A stretch of DNA of 49,377 bases, from contig OMXR01000009.1 of assembly GCA_900315045.1 (NCBI GenBank), forward strand, positions 1 to 49,377, read 5' to 3'. A program made the position numbers and the translations under genes. How positions within the stretch are numbered: the stretch's first letter is position 1; each line of letters starts with the position of its first letter. This DNA is from an uncultured Sutterella sp. GTDB taxonomy: Bacteria > Pseudomonadota > Gammaproteobacteria > Burkholderiales > Burkholderiaceae_F. Positions 1 through 6,971 of the stretch are shown here, one piece after another. Under the pieces are notes generated by a model. The model did not search any database, was not told the origin of the DNA, and saw nothing but the letters and a program-made list of their open reading frames with translations.

Positions 1-99
1 GCCTATGTATTCTCAACCAACGTAGTTCGCCTTTCGGCAAACTTAGGCTAGTCACCCAAGGCTTTCACAAGCCTTCGCCTTCAGGCGAGGGTGGTTGAC
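1..99 (+). mobile_element. Probable right end of an IS200/IS605 (TnpB-type) element with omega-RNA-like fold
   Basis: The sequence shows nested stems: 1-5 pairs with 44-48 around a hairpin at 25-31/36-42 (TTTC loop, one mismatch), then an AAGGCTT/AAGCCTT stem (58-64/69-75) that competes with an 8-bp stem at 72-79/84-91 closed by a TTCA loop. It ends in GGTTGAC (93-99). An imperfect GC hairpin with a TTCA-like loop followed by TTGAC is what I know from right ends of IS200/IS605 transposons. There the same region forms the 3' scaffold of the TnpB guide RNA. No transposase or TnpB reading frame is visible because the window starts here, so the element would extend upstream. The bases after 99 would be flanking DNA and, for a TnpB system, the guide. 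Family assignment is by pattern only. Confidence 0.45.
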
Positions 100-209
100 T
101 TCAGACTTTATTTGATATGCGAACAACTACTTAAGCACATGGGACTCCTACACTTCGGAAAACTGCACGACCCCCTCGGGCACGTGCCACCACTCAAAGG
201 AGTTTCCCC

Positions 210-1997
210 ATGAAAGTCAAAGCATTATCCGTGCTCGTCTCCCTGGCTCTTGCCGCCGGAATGGCTCATGCCGGCGCACCGAAGGACGGTACGTATACCG
301 CCCGCGTCCTCGGGCACAATGCCCCGATCAACGTGATCGTCACGATCAGCAAAGGCAAGATTTCCGACATCAATGTTACGCACAATCTGGAAAGCCCGGG
401 CGTAGGCAAGGTTGCCGTCAACCTGCTTTCCCGTGAAATCGTCAGCAAGCAGTCCGTGGCCGTCGACAAGGTTTCCGGCGCAACGCTCACAAGCTTTGCC
501 CTCATGCAGGGCGTGCGCAAGTGCCTTGAGCAGGCAGGCGCCGACATGCGCCAATTCACCAAGCGGCAGCCCAAGAAGGTTTCCAAGATTGCAGCAAAGT
601 CCAAGACTGAAGTCGTCATCGTCGGTGGCGGTGGTGCCGGGCTTGTGGCCGCAGTGAGCGCACTGCAAAATGGTGCGAATGTCACCATCATCGAAAAGCT
701 TGGCTTTGTCGGCGGCTCGACCAACGTCTGCGGCGGCGCCTTCAATGCGTCTGACACGAGCTTCCAGAAGGCTCTGGGCATCAGCGACAACCCCCAGAAG
801 CACTTCGAGCAGACCATGAAGGGCGGCCACAACACCAATGATCCGGCTCTGGTGCACTACCTTGCCGACCACGCCAAAGAGACGCTTCAGTGGATGATCG
901 ACATGGGTCTTGTCGTCAATCCCAAAGTTGGCGCTGCCACGGGCGCTCTCTACCAGCGCTCGCACTATCCCAATCCGGCGGGCGGCAACACCTACATCCG
1001 CACGCTGCAGAACAAGCTGGCCATGTACGGTCCCGAGCGGCTGAAGATCATGCTTGAAACCAAGGCCACCGATCTCATCGTGAAGAACGGCGCCGTGGTG
1101 GGCGTGAAGGCCATGGGCAAGAACGGCCCGGTCGTGGTGATGGCCACCAAGGGTGTCGTGATCGCAACGGGCGGATTCGGCTCCAACATCGAGTATCGCC
1201 AGAAGGTCAACACCGGCATCTGGAAGGAAGCCAAGCTTGATGACCGCATCGGCTGCTCGAACATCTCCGTCGCCGCTCAGGGTGACGGCCTGATCATGGC
1301 TGAAAAGGCTGGCGCCGAACTGATCGGACTGGCCGACATCCAGGTTCATCCGAACGGAACTCCGGGCACTGGCCTGATGCTTGACATCAAGACCTCCGGC
1401 CGCAACCGCCTGTTCATCAATACGAACGGCGACCGCTTCGTGAACGAAGGGGCAGCCCGCGACGTCCTGTCCAAGGCCGTCTTCGCGCAGCCCGGCCAGA
1501 CCTACTGGCTCGTTCAGAACCACCTTCGCTATCCCGATGAGAACGCCATCGACCTTCTCTCGGGCCGCACGATGCACGACATGCTCGAGCAGGGCCGCGT
1601 CAAGAAGGCCAAGGATCTGGAGGAGCTCTCCCAGATGACCGGCATGCCGCTCGACCACCTGAAGGCCTCCATTGAAGAGTACAACCGGGCCGCACGCCAC
1701 GAGGTCGAAGCGGACAAGTTCGGCTTCAAGGCAACTCACACGGACGACCGCCCGATGACCGAGGGTCCCTGGTACTTTGCCAAGAAGGTTCCGACCATCC
1801 ATCACACCATGGGCGGCATCAAGATTGACACCAATGCCCACGTGCTCAACGCCAAGGGGCAATGGATCAAGGGACTGTACGCAGCCGGAGAAACCACTGG
1901 CGGCGTGCATGGTGAAAACCGCTTGGGCGGGAACGCCGTTGCCGACCTGATGGTTTTCGGAAGAACTGCCGGCCGCAATGCGGCCAACGCCAAATAA
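210..1997 (+). CDS. Periplasmic FMN/FAD fumarate-reductase-type flavoprotein (flavocytochrome c family, no haem)
   Basis: A 595-residue secreted flavoenzyme of the fumarate reductase/urocanate reductase family, which reduces an alkene-type electron acceptor in the periplasm. Residues 1-21 form a Sec signal ending AHA. An FMN-binding domain follows (about 25-110) with the motif D86-KVSGAT92, the usual ApbE flavinylation site (Thr92). The FAD-binding Rossmann motif GGGGAG is at 139-144. The C-terminal part carries HHTMGG and GENRLGGN, which hold conserved substrate-binding His and Arg residues. There is no CXXCH, so unlike Shewanella Fcc3 it has no haem c domain and must receive electrons from a separate partner, none of which is in the window. 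The AAAGGAG ribosome site at 197-203 fixes the start. The substrate cannot be told from sequence; fumarate, urocanate, methacrylate or a cinnamate-like acid are all possible. Confidence 0.9.
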   Translation: MKVKALSVLVSLALAAGMAHAGAPKDGTYTARVLGHNAPINVIVTISKGKISDINVTHNLESPGVGKVAVNLLSREIVSKQSVAVDKVSGATLTSFALMQGVRKCLEQAGADMRQFTKRQPKKVSKIAAKSKTEVVIVGGGGAGLVAAVSALQNGANVTIIEKLGFVGGSTNVCGGAFNASDTSFQKALGISDNPQKHFEQTMKGGHNTNDPALVHYLADHAKETLQWMIDMGLVVNPKVGAATGALYQRSHYPNPAGGNTYIRTLQNKLAMYGPERLKIMLETKATDLIVKNGAVVGVKAMGKNGPVVVMATKGVVIATGGFGSNIEYRQKVNTGIWKEAKLDDRIGCSNISVAAQGDGLIMAEKAGAELIGLADIQVHPNGTPGTGLMLDIKTSGRNRLFINTNGDRFVNEGAARDVLSKAVFAQPGQTYWLVQNHLRYPDENAIDLLSGRTMHDMLEQGRVKKAKDLEELSQMTGMPLDHLKASIEEYNRAARHEVEADKFGFKATHTDDRPMTEGPWYFAKKVPTIHHTMGGIKIDTNAHVLNAKGQWIKGLYAAGETTGGVHGENRLGGNAVADLMVFGRTAGRNAANAK

Positions 1998-2010
1998 CAA
2001 TCTCCCCTGA

Positions 2011-2043
2011 CTGCCTGCCGGTTTCGCGATAATCGGCTGGCAG
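2011..2043 (+). terminator. Hairpin after the flavoprotein gene
   Basis: CTGCCtGCCG pairs with CGGCtGGCAG around a 13-base loop, starting 14 bases past the stop codon. No U-run follows, so this is either a weak terminator or a 3'-end stabilising hairpin. Confidence 0.3.
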
Positions 2044-2143
2044 CCGGAAACTGATTCTCTCCTGTATCGGCCTGAAGCTCGGACTGCGCAAACCTGCGGA
2101 TTTCGACTTCAGGCTCTTTTTCTGGGCACTGGCGAGCGCTTTC

Positions 2144-2545
2144 TCAATCGGATCCGATCTTTTGCCTGGCCTGCGCCGTCTGCGACGAGTTCTCGCCTGA
2201 ACGGGCCGGATCCGCATCGGCGGAGCCCTTCTCGCCTTGTTCGGTGAACGCCCGGGCCGCCTCAGACATTGTCCGGACGATCTCGCTCATGGCACTGACA
2301 AACTGGAGCGCCGCTTCGCGCAGGGCCCCAACCTGGGCGCCCAGCGCACGGAACACCATCCGCGTCTCCTCCGGCTTGAGCGCATAGGCCCCGATGACGG
2401 AAAGCACAGCCACGGCCACCATTCCAAGCGCTACGGACGCAGCCAGCAGCACAACTGACAGGCAAAGGCTGCAGACGATTACCAAGGCTGCCGCCCGCAG
2501 ACATTTGGACGACAGGCTTTCCGTTTTGGGATCAGGATTTTTCAT
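2144..2545 (-). CDS. Small membrane protein of the metal ATPase operon, unknown function
   Basis: 133 residues that I do not recognise. A long hydrophobic stretch at about residues 17-55 could be one or two transmembrane helices. It is followed by an amphipathic helical segment (about 60-105) and a polar tail rich in Ser, Glu and Gln. The gene starts 17 bases after the HMA-like gene and is the last of a four-gene operon with the P-type ATPase, so a role in metal export or in holding the ATPase complex is a reasonable guess from context only. The ATG at 2543-2545 has only a weak upstream AGGA. The layout (N-terminal membrane anchor plus soluble helix) repeats that of the 89-residue protein at the head of the operon, but I see no clear sequence similarity between them. 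Confidence 0.7.
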   Translation of the reverse strand: MKNPDPKTESLSSKCLRAAALVIVCSLCLSVVLLAASVALGMVAVAVLSVIGAYALKPEETRMVFRALGAQVGALREAALQFVSAMSEIVRTMSEAARAFTEQGEKGSADADPARSGENSSQTAQARQKIGSD

Positions 2546-2562
2546 GAATAAATGTCAGGTTC

Positions 2563-3099
2563 CTAGAGAACCTTCCTATGCTGATACAGGTGGTAGGCCA
2601 GCATGAGCGCAAAACCCCAGCCAAACGCGGCATGCGCGCCGTTTTTCAGGCACATGCATCCGAGGCTCGAGCCAAGCATGCCCAGCATGATGCGGTTATG
2701 GGCGACACGGCGTGCCCGCTTGCCCCGCTTGATTCCGGGAGCAACGCAGCATGCGACTTTGTCCGCAATGCCGATGCCGGCCCTTCTCAATTCCTTTCCT
2801 GCCGCCGCAAGTTCCCGCCCTGCGGGACGCCTGGCAGCCGAGGCCGGCTCCGGAAGCATGGAGGCAAACATGGCGGCGTACTGGTCAATATCGGCTTCCG
2901 ACAGCCGGGACGGATCCCAGTACAGCAGCAGGCTGCCGACCTCCGCATTGATCTGAACACCGCGCACGCCTTCAATTGCCTGAAGGTAGTCGGCAATTCC
3001 CTTCTGATCCTCCGCGGTCAATCCAACAAGCCCGGGGTGGCGGATGCGCATGCGGCCGGGAACATAAGAACGAACGTATTTTTGAAAGTCTTCCTGCAT
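2563..3099 (-). CDS. HMA-like (heavy-metal-associated domain) membrane protein
   Basis: 178 residues. The N-terminal half (about 8-75) looks like an HMA_2-type ferredoxin-like domain: a beta strand containing VPGRMRIRHPGL, a helix, then GVRGVQINAEVGSLLLYWD. It lacks the CXXC pair of copper chaperones. The C-terminal part has a Cys-containing segment (VACCVAPG) and two hydrophobic stretches that could be membrane helices, the second followed by HLYQHRK. The ATG at 3099 is preferred over the upstream TTG because GAGGAA sits 8 bases before it. The gene begins 16 bases after the ATPase stop, so the two are co-transcribed. The same domain type is at the N-terminus of the ATPase, suggesting a dedicated partner or membrane-bound regulatory domain. 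The metal is not known. Confidence 0.75.
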   Translation of the reverse strand: MQEDFQKYVRSYVPGRMRIRHPGLVGLTAEDQKGIADYLQAIEGVRGVQINAEVGSLLLYWDPSRLSEADIDQYAAMFASMLPEPASAARRPAGRELAAAGKELRRAGIGIADKVACCVAPGIKRGKRARRVAHNRIMLGMLGSSLGCMCLKNGAHAAFGWGFALMLAYHLYQHRKVL

Positions 3100-3115
3100 T
3101 GAGCTGTTCCTCAAA

Positions 3116-5410
3116 TCAATTCACGCTTTCCGGTGCGCTGAGAACTTCCAGGGTTCGCGAAAACCAGTTGATTTTCTCAGGGCTGCGCCCCGTGGGTGAG
3201 CGAAGCGCATTTGCACAGACCCCGATTGTTGTCGCGTTATGCAGCACGGCTCCCGTTGCGGGCGGCAGAATCCCCAGCAGTCCGCCGCCCAGGAAGCACG
3301 TATTCAGGCCCACGGAAACACGGAAGTTCTGATTGATCTTGCGCATGGCGGCCCGGCCCAGTTCGATGGCATAGGGGATGTCGGAGAGCGTGTTGTTGGC
3401 AAACACGACATCGGCAACCTCCTGAGCAATGGCGGATCCCTCGCGCAAGGTCGCTCCGACATAGGCCGCCGACAGAGCCGGGCTGTCATTGATCCCGTCT
3501 CCCACCATGAGAACCTTGGCGCCCTGCTTCTTGAGCTGTTCGATGTAGCTCGCCTTGTCGGTCGGAAGAACCTGGCTGCGGTAGTCGTCCACCCCGAGGA
3601 TGCGGGCCACATTCCGCGCCGTCTTTTCCTCGTCCCCGGTGAGCATGACCACGCGCTTGATGCCGCTTGCCCGAAGCTTTGCAATCACCTCGCAGGACTC
3701 GGGACGCAGGGGATCGGCAATGCCGATCAGTCCCATCAGTCTGCCGCCGTGCGCCATGTAAAGGACCGTCTTTCCCTGGGAGGCCAGACGATCCACCTCG
3801 GCCAGGCCGCCAGAAACATCCACGCCCTCGTCTTCCTCGACGAAATGTCTCGAGCCGATGATGATTTTTTCGCCATCGACCGAAGAGCAGATGCCGTGGG
3901 CCACAACGTACTCGACATTGGCGTCATGGGCCTCAACCGCATGCTCCAAGCCCTGCTCCCTTGCCGCAGCTACAACCGCCCGGGACACGGGATGGGGGAA
4001 ATGCTCCTCAAGGCACGCAGCCAGGGTGAGCATCTCCTTCTGAGAGATCCGTCCGTCGACGGGCACCACGTCGGTCAGTTTCGGACTCGCCTGAGTGAGC
4101 GTACCGGTCTTGTCAAAAACAACGGTATCGACTTCGCTCAGCGCTTCAAGGAACCGGCCGCCCTTGACAAGAACGCCGCGGGAGACGCCTTCCTTCATTG
4201 CCGACAGGATGGCAAGCGGCGTTGCCAGCCGCAGCGCGCAAGAGTAGTCAACCATGAGAACGGCCGAGGCGCGGGCAAAGTTTCTTGTTGTCGCGAGCAC
4301 AAGGAAAAACAGCAGGAAATTGAAGGGCACGATTGCGTCGGCCAGTCTTTCGGCCCTGCCCTGTATGCTCGCCTTGGTCTGCTCACTGTTTTCGATGAAC
4401 TGGATGATCTGGTTGAGCCGCGTTCCCTGTCCTGTCCGGGTCGGAGCGATGTCGATCTCTCCGTCCTCGACCACGGTTCCTGCAAACACGGAGCCGCCCG
4501 CCGTCCGATGCACCGGAAGCGGCTCGCCCGTCATGGTCGCCTGGTTGACGGCAGCGTCACCTGCCACAACGGTTCCGTCAACCGGGATCGTGTTGCCGGT
4601 TCGCACGACAACGACATCCTGCTCGCCAAGTTCGGCAAACGGAATTTCCACCGCTGCATCTCCCCGCCGGACCCACACCTTGTCGATATGAACAGACAGC
4701 TGGTCGGCCAGGCTTCTCAGCGACTTCTTCCTGGTATAGCGCTCCAGCATGTCGCCGATGCCAAGCAGAAGAATGACAATGCCCGCGGTTCTGAAATCCC
4801 GCCGCAGCAGCGACACCGTGATCGCCGCGGCATCAAGCACCTCGACGGTAAGCTTGCCTTTGAAAAGCGCCTTGATCCCGTCAATGACATAGGGGATGGC
4901 TCCCAGGATGGCGTTGATCCCGTTCACGATCAGGGGCATCAGCGGACGAACCGTCACCCAGCGCACGAGCGGAGTGAAGTCCAGAGCCGCGTCCTGGTCT
5001 TCGGAATCCCGGCTCTGAAACGATTTCGGCTCCCTGGCGGCCTGCACCACAGGCATCGTGCACACGGCACGGGTCCAGATCCTGCCCGCCTTGTCGAACA
5101 GGCCGGCTGCCCGCCTTGCCGCCTGAGGCATATCCGCCTGGCTGATTTCCACCAGCGGATCACTCTTGGGACGCCTGAGAATGACTGGTTTTGTCTCAAG
5201 GCTCACGAGATAGCGCGCAACCGCTTGCTTGGCGGCTGCAGATTCAAACGTTGCCGTCACGGATCCCGTTCTGGCATTGACCTGAACCCCAAGCACGCCT
5301 CCTATTGCCGAAATTTCATCAGCCATGAAGACTGCCGAAGCTCTCGTCATCACATTGGTCGTCTTCCAGCGAGCCCGGTTTCCAACCTCGTGCACCAAAT
5401 CAAAATGCAT
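3116..5410 (-). CDS. Heavy-metal-type P-type ATPase (P1B-like) with atypical metal-site motif
   Basis: About 764 residues, an ATP-driven transition-metal exporter of the inner membrane. It has an N-terminal HMA_2-like domain (about 2-75), the actuator motif TGEP (about 294), the phosphorylation motif DKTGT (Asp near 433), the HP dipeptide of the nucleotide domain (FPHPVSRAV) and the hinge GDGINDSPAL. The helix normally carrying CPC(A/S) reads DYSCALRLATP. The first Cys and the Pro are replaced and only the second Cys remains, so the transported ion cannot be read by the usual code. The start is either ATG 5410 or GTG 5419; AGGGG lies nearer the GTG. It sits between a PacL-like gene and an HMA-like gene. 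The operon's upstream Fur-like palindrome hints at iron or manganese, but this is inference. Confidence 0.9.
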   Translation of the reverse strand: MHFDLVHEVGNRARWKTTNVMTRASAVFMADEISAIGGVLGVQVNARTGSVTATFESAAAKQAVARYLVSLETKPVILRRPKSDPLVEISQADMPQAARRAAGLFDKAGRIWTRAVCTMPVVQAAREPKSFQSRDSEDQDAALDFTPLVRWVTVRPLMPLIVNGINAILGAIPYVIDGIKALFKGKLTVEVLDAAAITVSLLRRDFRTAGIVILLLGIGDMLERYTRKKSLRSLADQLSVHIDKVWVRRGDAAVEIPFAELGEQDVVVVRTGNTIPVDGTVVAGDAAVNQATMTGEPLPVHRTAGGSVFAGTVVEDGEIDIAPTRTGQGTRLNQIIQFIENSEQTKASIQGRAERLADAIVPFNFLLFFLVLATTRNFARASAVLMVDYSCALRLATPLAILSAMKEGVSRGVLVKGGRFLEALSEVDTVVFDKTGTLTQASPKLTDVVPVDGRISQKEMLTLAACLEEHFPHPVSRAVVAAAREQGLEHAVEAHDANVEYVVAHGICSSVDGEKIIIGSRHFVEEDEGVDVSGGLAEVDRLASQGKTVLYMAHGGRLMGLIGIADPLRPESCEVIAKLRASGIKRVVMLTGDEEKTARNVARILGVDDYRSQVLPTDKASYIEQLKKQGAKVLMVGDGINDSPALSAAYVGATLREGSAIAQEVADVVFANNTLSDIPYAIELGRAAMRKINQNFRVSVGLNTCFLGGGLLGILPPATGAVLHNATTIGVCANALRSPTGRSPEKINWFSRTLEVLSAPESVN

Positions 5411-5462
5411 CGCGTCCACACACCCCTATGAAACAATTTGCCAAACGCAGAAAGCACGCCAA

Positions 5463-5487
5463 CTGGCAGCCTGCACCAGGCTGCCAG
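5463..5487 (-). other. Intergenic stem-loop between the small membrane gene and the ATPase gene
   Basis: CTGGCAGCC and GGCTGCCAG form a perfect 9-bp stem with a 7-base loop in the 110-base gap between the 89-residue gene and the ATPase. There is no U-run. It may stabilise the upstream message or attenuate read-through so that the small protein is made in excess over the ATPase. Confidence 0.4.
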
Positions 5488-5529
5488 CGTGCGCACGTGC
5501 TGCGGCTTTGACGATCGGTCTTGTCAAAT

Positions 5530-5799
5530 TCAGGCGGCGGTCTGCTCGGCCTGCTGCTGTTCGATTGCGGTCTTGCGCTGCTCGGATTTGACCTGAGCCT
5601 CGGCAACCACATCGGCCATGTCTTCGCGGATGCCTTCAACTCCGGCCATCACCTTGTCCTTGAGCTCCATCCCTCCGGCCAGCACGTCGGAAAGAAGCGG
5701 CTTGACACGCAGGTTGCCGCGCGAAATGGCTGTTGCGCCAAGTGCGCCCACAACCAGGCCGCCAAGAAAAATCAGACCGTACTTTGTCGTATTGTTCAT
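5530..5799 (-). CDS. PacL-like small membrane protein, probable ATPase accessory factor
   Basis: 89 residues. A Gly-rich transmembrane helix (about 7-26, GLIFLGGLVVGALGATAI) is followed by a charged helix (about 40-80) containing DMADVVAEAQ and an Ala/Gln tail. Size, topology and the segment around ADVVAEA resemble the mycobacterial PacL proteins (DUF1490), which form a complex with and stabilise P1B ATPases such as CtpC. Small proteins of similar layout precede metal ATPases in Clostridia too. It lacks the His/Asp-rich metal-binding C-terminus of PacL1, so a stabilising rather than metal-sensing role fits better. The gene is first in the operon and directly downstream of the Fur-like site. 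Homology to PacL is my inference from pattern; convergent design of short membrane helices is possible. Confidence 0.7.
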   Translation of the reverse strand: MNNTTKYGLIFLGGLVVGALGATAISRGNLRVKPLLSDVLAGGMELKDKVMAGVEGIREDMADVVAEAQVKSEQRKTAIEQQQAEQTAA

Positions 5800-5921
5800 T
5801 TTGTTTCCTTCAAGAAAAGCAAGCGTTCCTGAAAGCGCCGAGTTTCATCGCAACTCCTGTCAGAACGCTTATCAGCGCCAGCATGGTTTCCATTGCTGTC
5901 AGGCGCATTATTCTAATAAAC

Positions 5922-5936
5922 AAGAATCATTCTCGA
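5922..5936 (-). promoter_or_regulatory. Fur-box-like palindrome upstream of the metal ATPase operon
   Basis: On the minus strand the site reads CGAGAATGATTCTTG, a palindrome centred on 5929 in which AGAAT and ATTCT match perfectly and the outermost pair also matches. It closely resembles Fur operators of the GAGAATGATTCTC type. It lies 123-137 bases before the start of the 89-residue gene, in the gap between it and the divergent 84-residue gene, so it could act on either. Other metalloregulators (MntR, Zur) use related AT-rich dyads. Confidence 0.4.
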
Positions 5937-6063
5937 TAGTGTTTTTTTGACTGCCAGGCCGGAGAGCGGCTGCCTGCCGCATCCCAAATTGCTGAAAAAA
6001 CGTTCATTTCGTAGAATCGCCACGTGTTCCGATCAACCAAGATTTCTCTGGACATCCCGCCAC

Positions 6064-6318
6064 ATGACTCAGATCGACTCCCAATGGCTGCACGACACCC
6101 TGACCGATGCTGCCGAGACCCTGGCAAAGGCAATTGCCCTCATTGAAGAGGATCCCCGCAAGGCAAGGGGTGTCCTCGAGCACGAAATCCCCGAGCTCTA
6201 CGCCAAGCTCAACTACGCAGTCAATACGGCAGAAGCCGGCCCGAATGCCATCAATGAAATGGACCACGACGAGCTTGTCGCGTGGCCCAAGGACCTGCCG
6301 TTCGGCCGCGCAGAGTAG
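6064..6318 (+). CDS. Small acidic protein, unknown function
   Basis: 84 residues, acidic, with no signal peptide or membrane segment. It appears largely helical (residues 1-58) and ends in a short Trp/Pro-containing tail (VAWPKDLPFG). I do not recognise a family. The ATG at 6064 is chosen because the sequence before it in the frame has no protein character. It is divergent from the metal ATPase operon across a 264-base gap that holds the Fur-like site, and convergent with the GNAT gene (15 bases apart). Compositional pattern and codon usage look normal for the window, so I regard it as a real gene. Confidence 0.6.
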   Translation: MTQIDSQWLHDTLTDAAETLAKAIALIEEDPRKARGVLEHEIPELYAKLNYAVNTAEAGPNAINEMDHDELVAWPKDLPFGRAE

Positions 6319-6333
6319 TTCTCCCGCTGCCGC

Positions 6334-6963
6334 TCAGGCGATCGGCCTGGTAAAGGCAAACGCCGTGAAATCTTCCGCCTCGGGCCAAGGGTAGCAGGCA
6401 GCCTGCCTCCAGCCGTTTTTCGGATAAAACTGCCAGGAGCAGTGCGTATCGGTCTTGAGCATGACGGTGCCGGAGTGATGGACCGAGCGCAGCCTTGCGA
6501 AAACCTCGCCCGCTATTGCCTTGCCCATGCCCTTGCCTCTTGCATGACCGGCGCAGAGCAAAAAGAGCAGTTCGGCATCCCAGCCGATCCCCTGCTCCCT
6601 GAGCTGCGCCTCGAGCCTTTTTCCGCTCCTGGCGAGCTGCTCCATGAACTCGACCTCCCGCTTGCCGCCTTCCATCTGGGCAAGATCGCCCAGCGTCTCT
6701 GCGGCGACTTTCCGAAATCGCAAGCGAACGGAATCGTCTTCGCCTTGTCTGAGCAAAGGATCGACCAGGCAGGCCAGCCCCTGAAACACGCCGTTCTCTT
6801 CGGCGACGATCACCTCATCACTTGTTGCAATCATGTCGGCCACATAAAAGCGCGCCGCGGCAAGCCGCAAAAGCGGATTTGCACCCTGCTCCCAGCCCCA
6901 GGCCTGATCGTAGGCTTCCAGCACGCAGGGGAAATCCTCCTCGCGGAATTTTCTGAACAGCAT
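6334..6963 (-). CDS. GNAT-family N-acetyltransferase
   Basis: 209 residues, cytosolic, transferring an acetyl group from acetyl-CoA to an unknown acceptor. The acetyl-CoA motif A is clear at about residues 138-152 (GHARGKGMGKAI, the R/Q-x-x-G-x-G/A signature). It is followed by a helix and a strand leading to FYPKNGWRQ, a typical GNAT C-terminal element. The N-terminus (FRKFREEDFPCVLEAY) also fits the fold. The gene starts 8 bases after the murB stop, so it is translated from the murB message. The pairing does not define the substrate. Confidence 0.85.
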   Translation of the reverse strand: MLFRKFREEDFPCVLEAYDQAWGWEQGANPLLRLAAARFYVADMIATSDEVIVAEENGVFQGLACLVDPLLRQGEDDSVRLRFRKVAAETLGDLAQMEGGKREVEFMEQLARSGKRLEAQLREQGIGWDAELLFLLCAGHARGKGMGKAIAGEVFARLRSVHHSGTVMLKTDTHCSWQFYPKNGWRQAACYPWPEAEDFTAFAFTRPIA

Positions 6964-6971
6964 GGAGCCGC

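Noticed and set aside
225..2000. 591-codon open frame antisense to the flavoprotein gene
   Set aside because: It mirrors the real gene codon for codon, with no domain character or ribosome site; a GC-rich shadow frame.
3239..5431. 730-codon plus-strand frame over the P-type ATPase
   Set aside because: Composition (many Arg, His, Gly) and lack of motifs mark it as a shadow of the ATPase gene.
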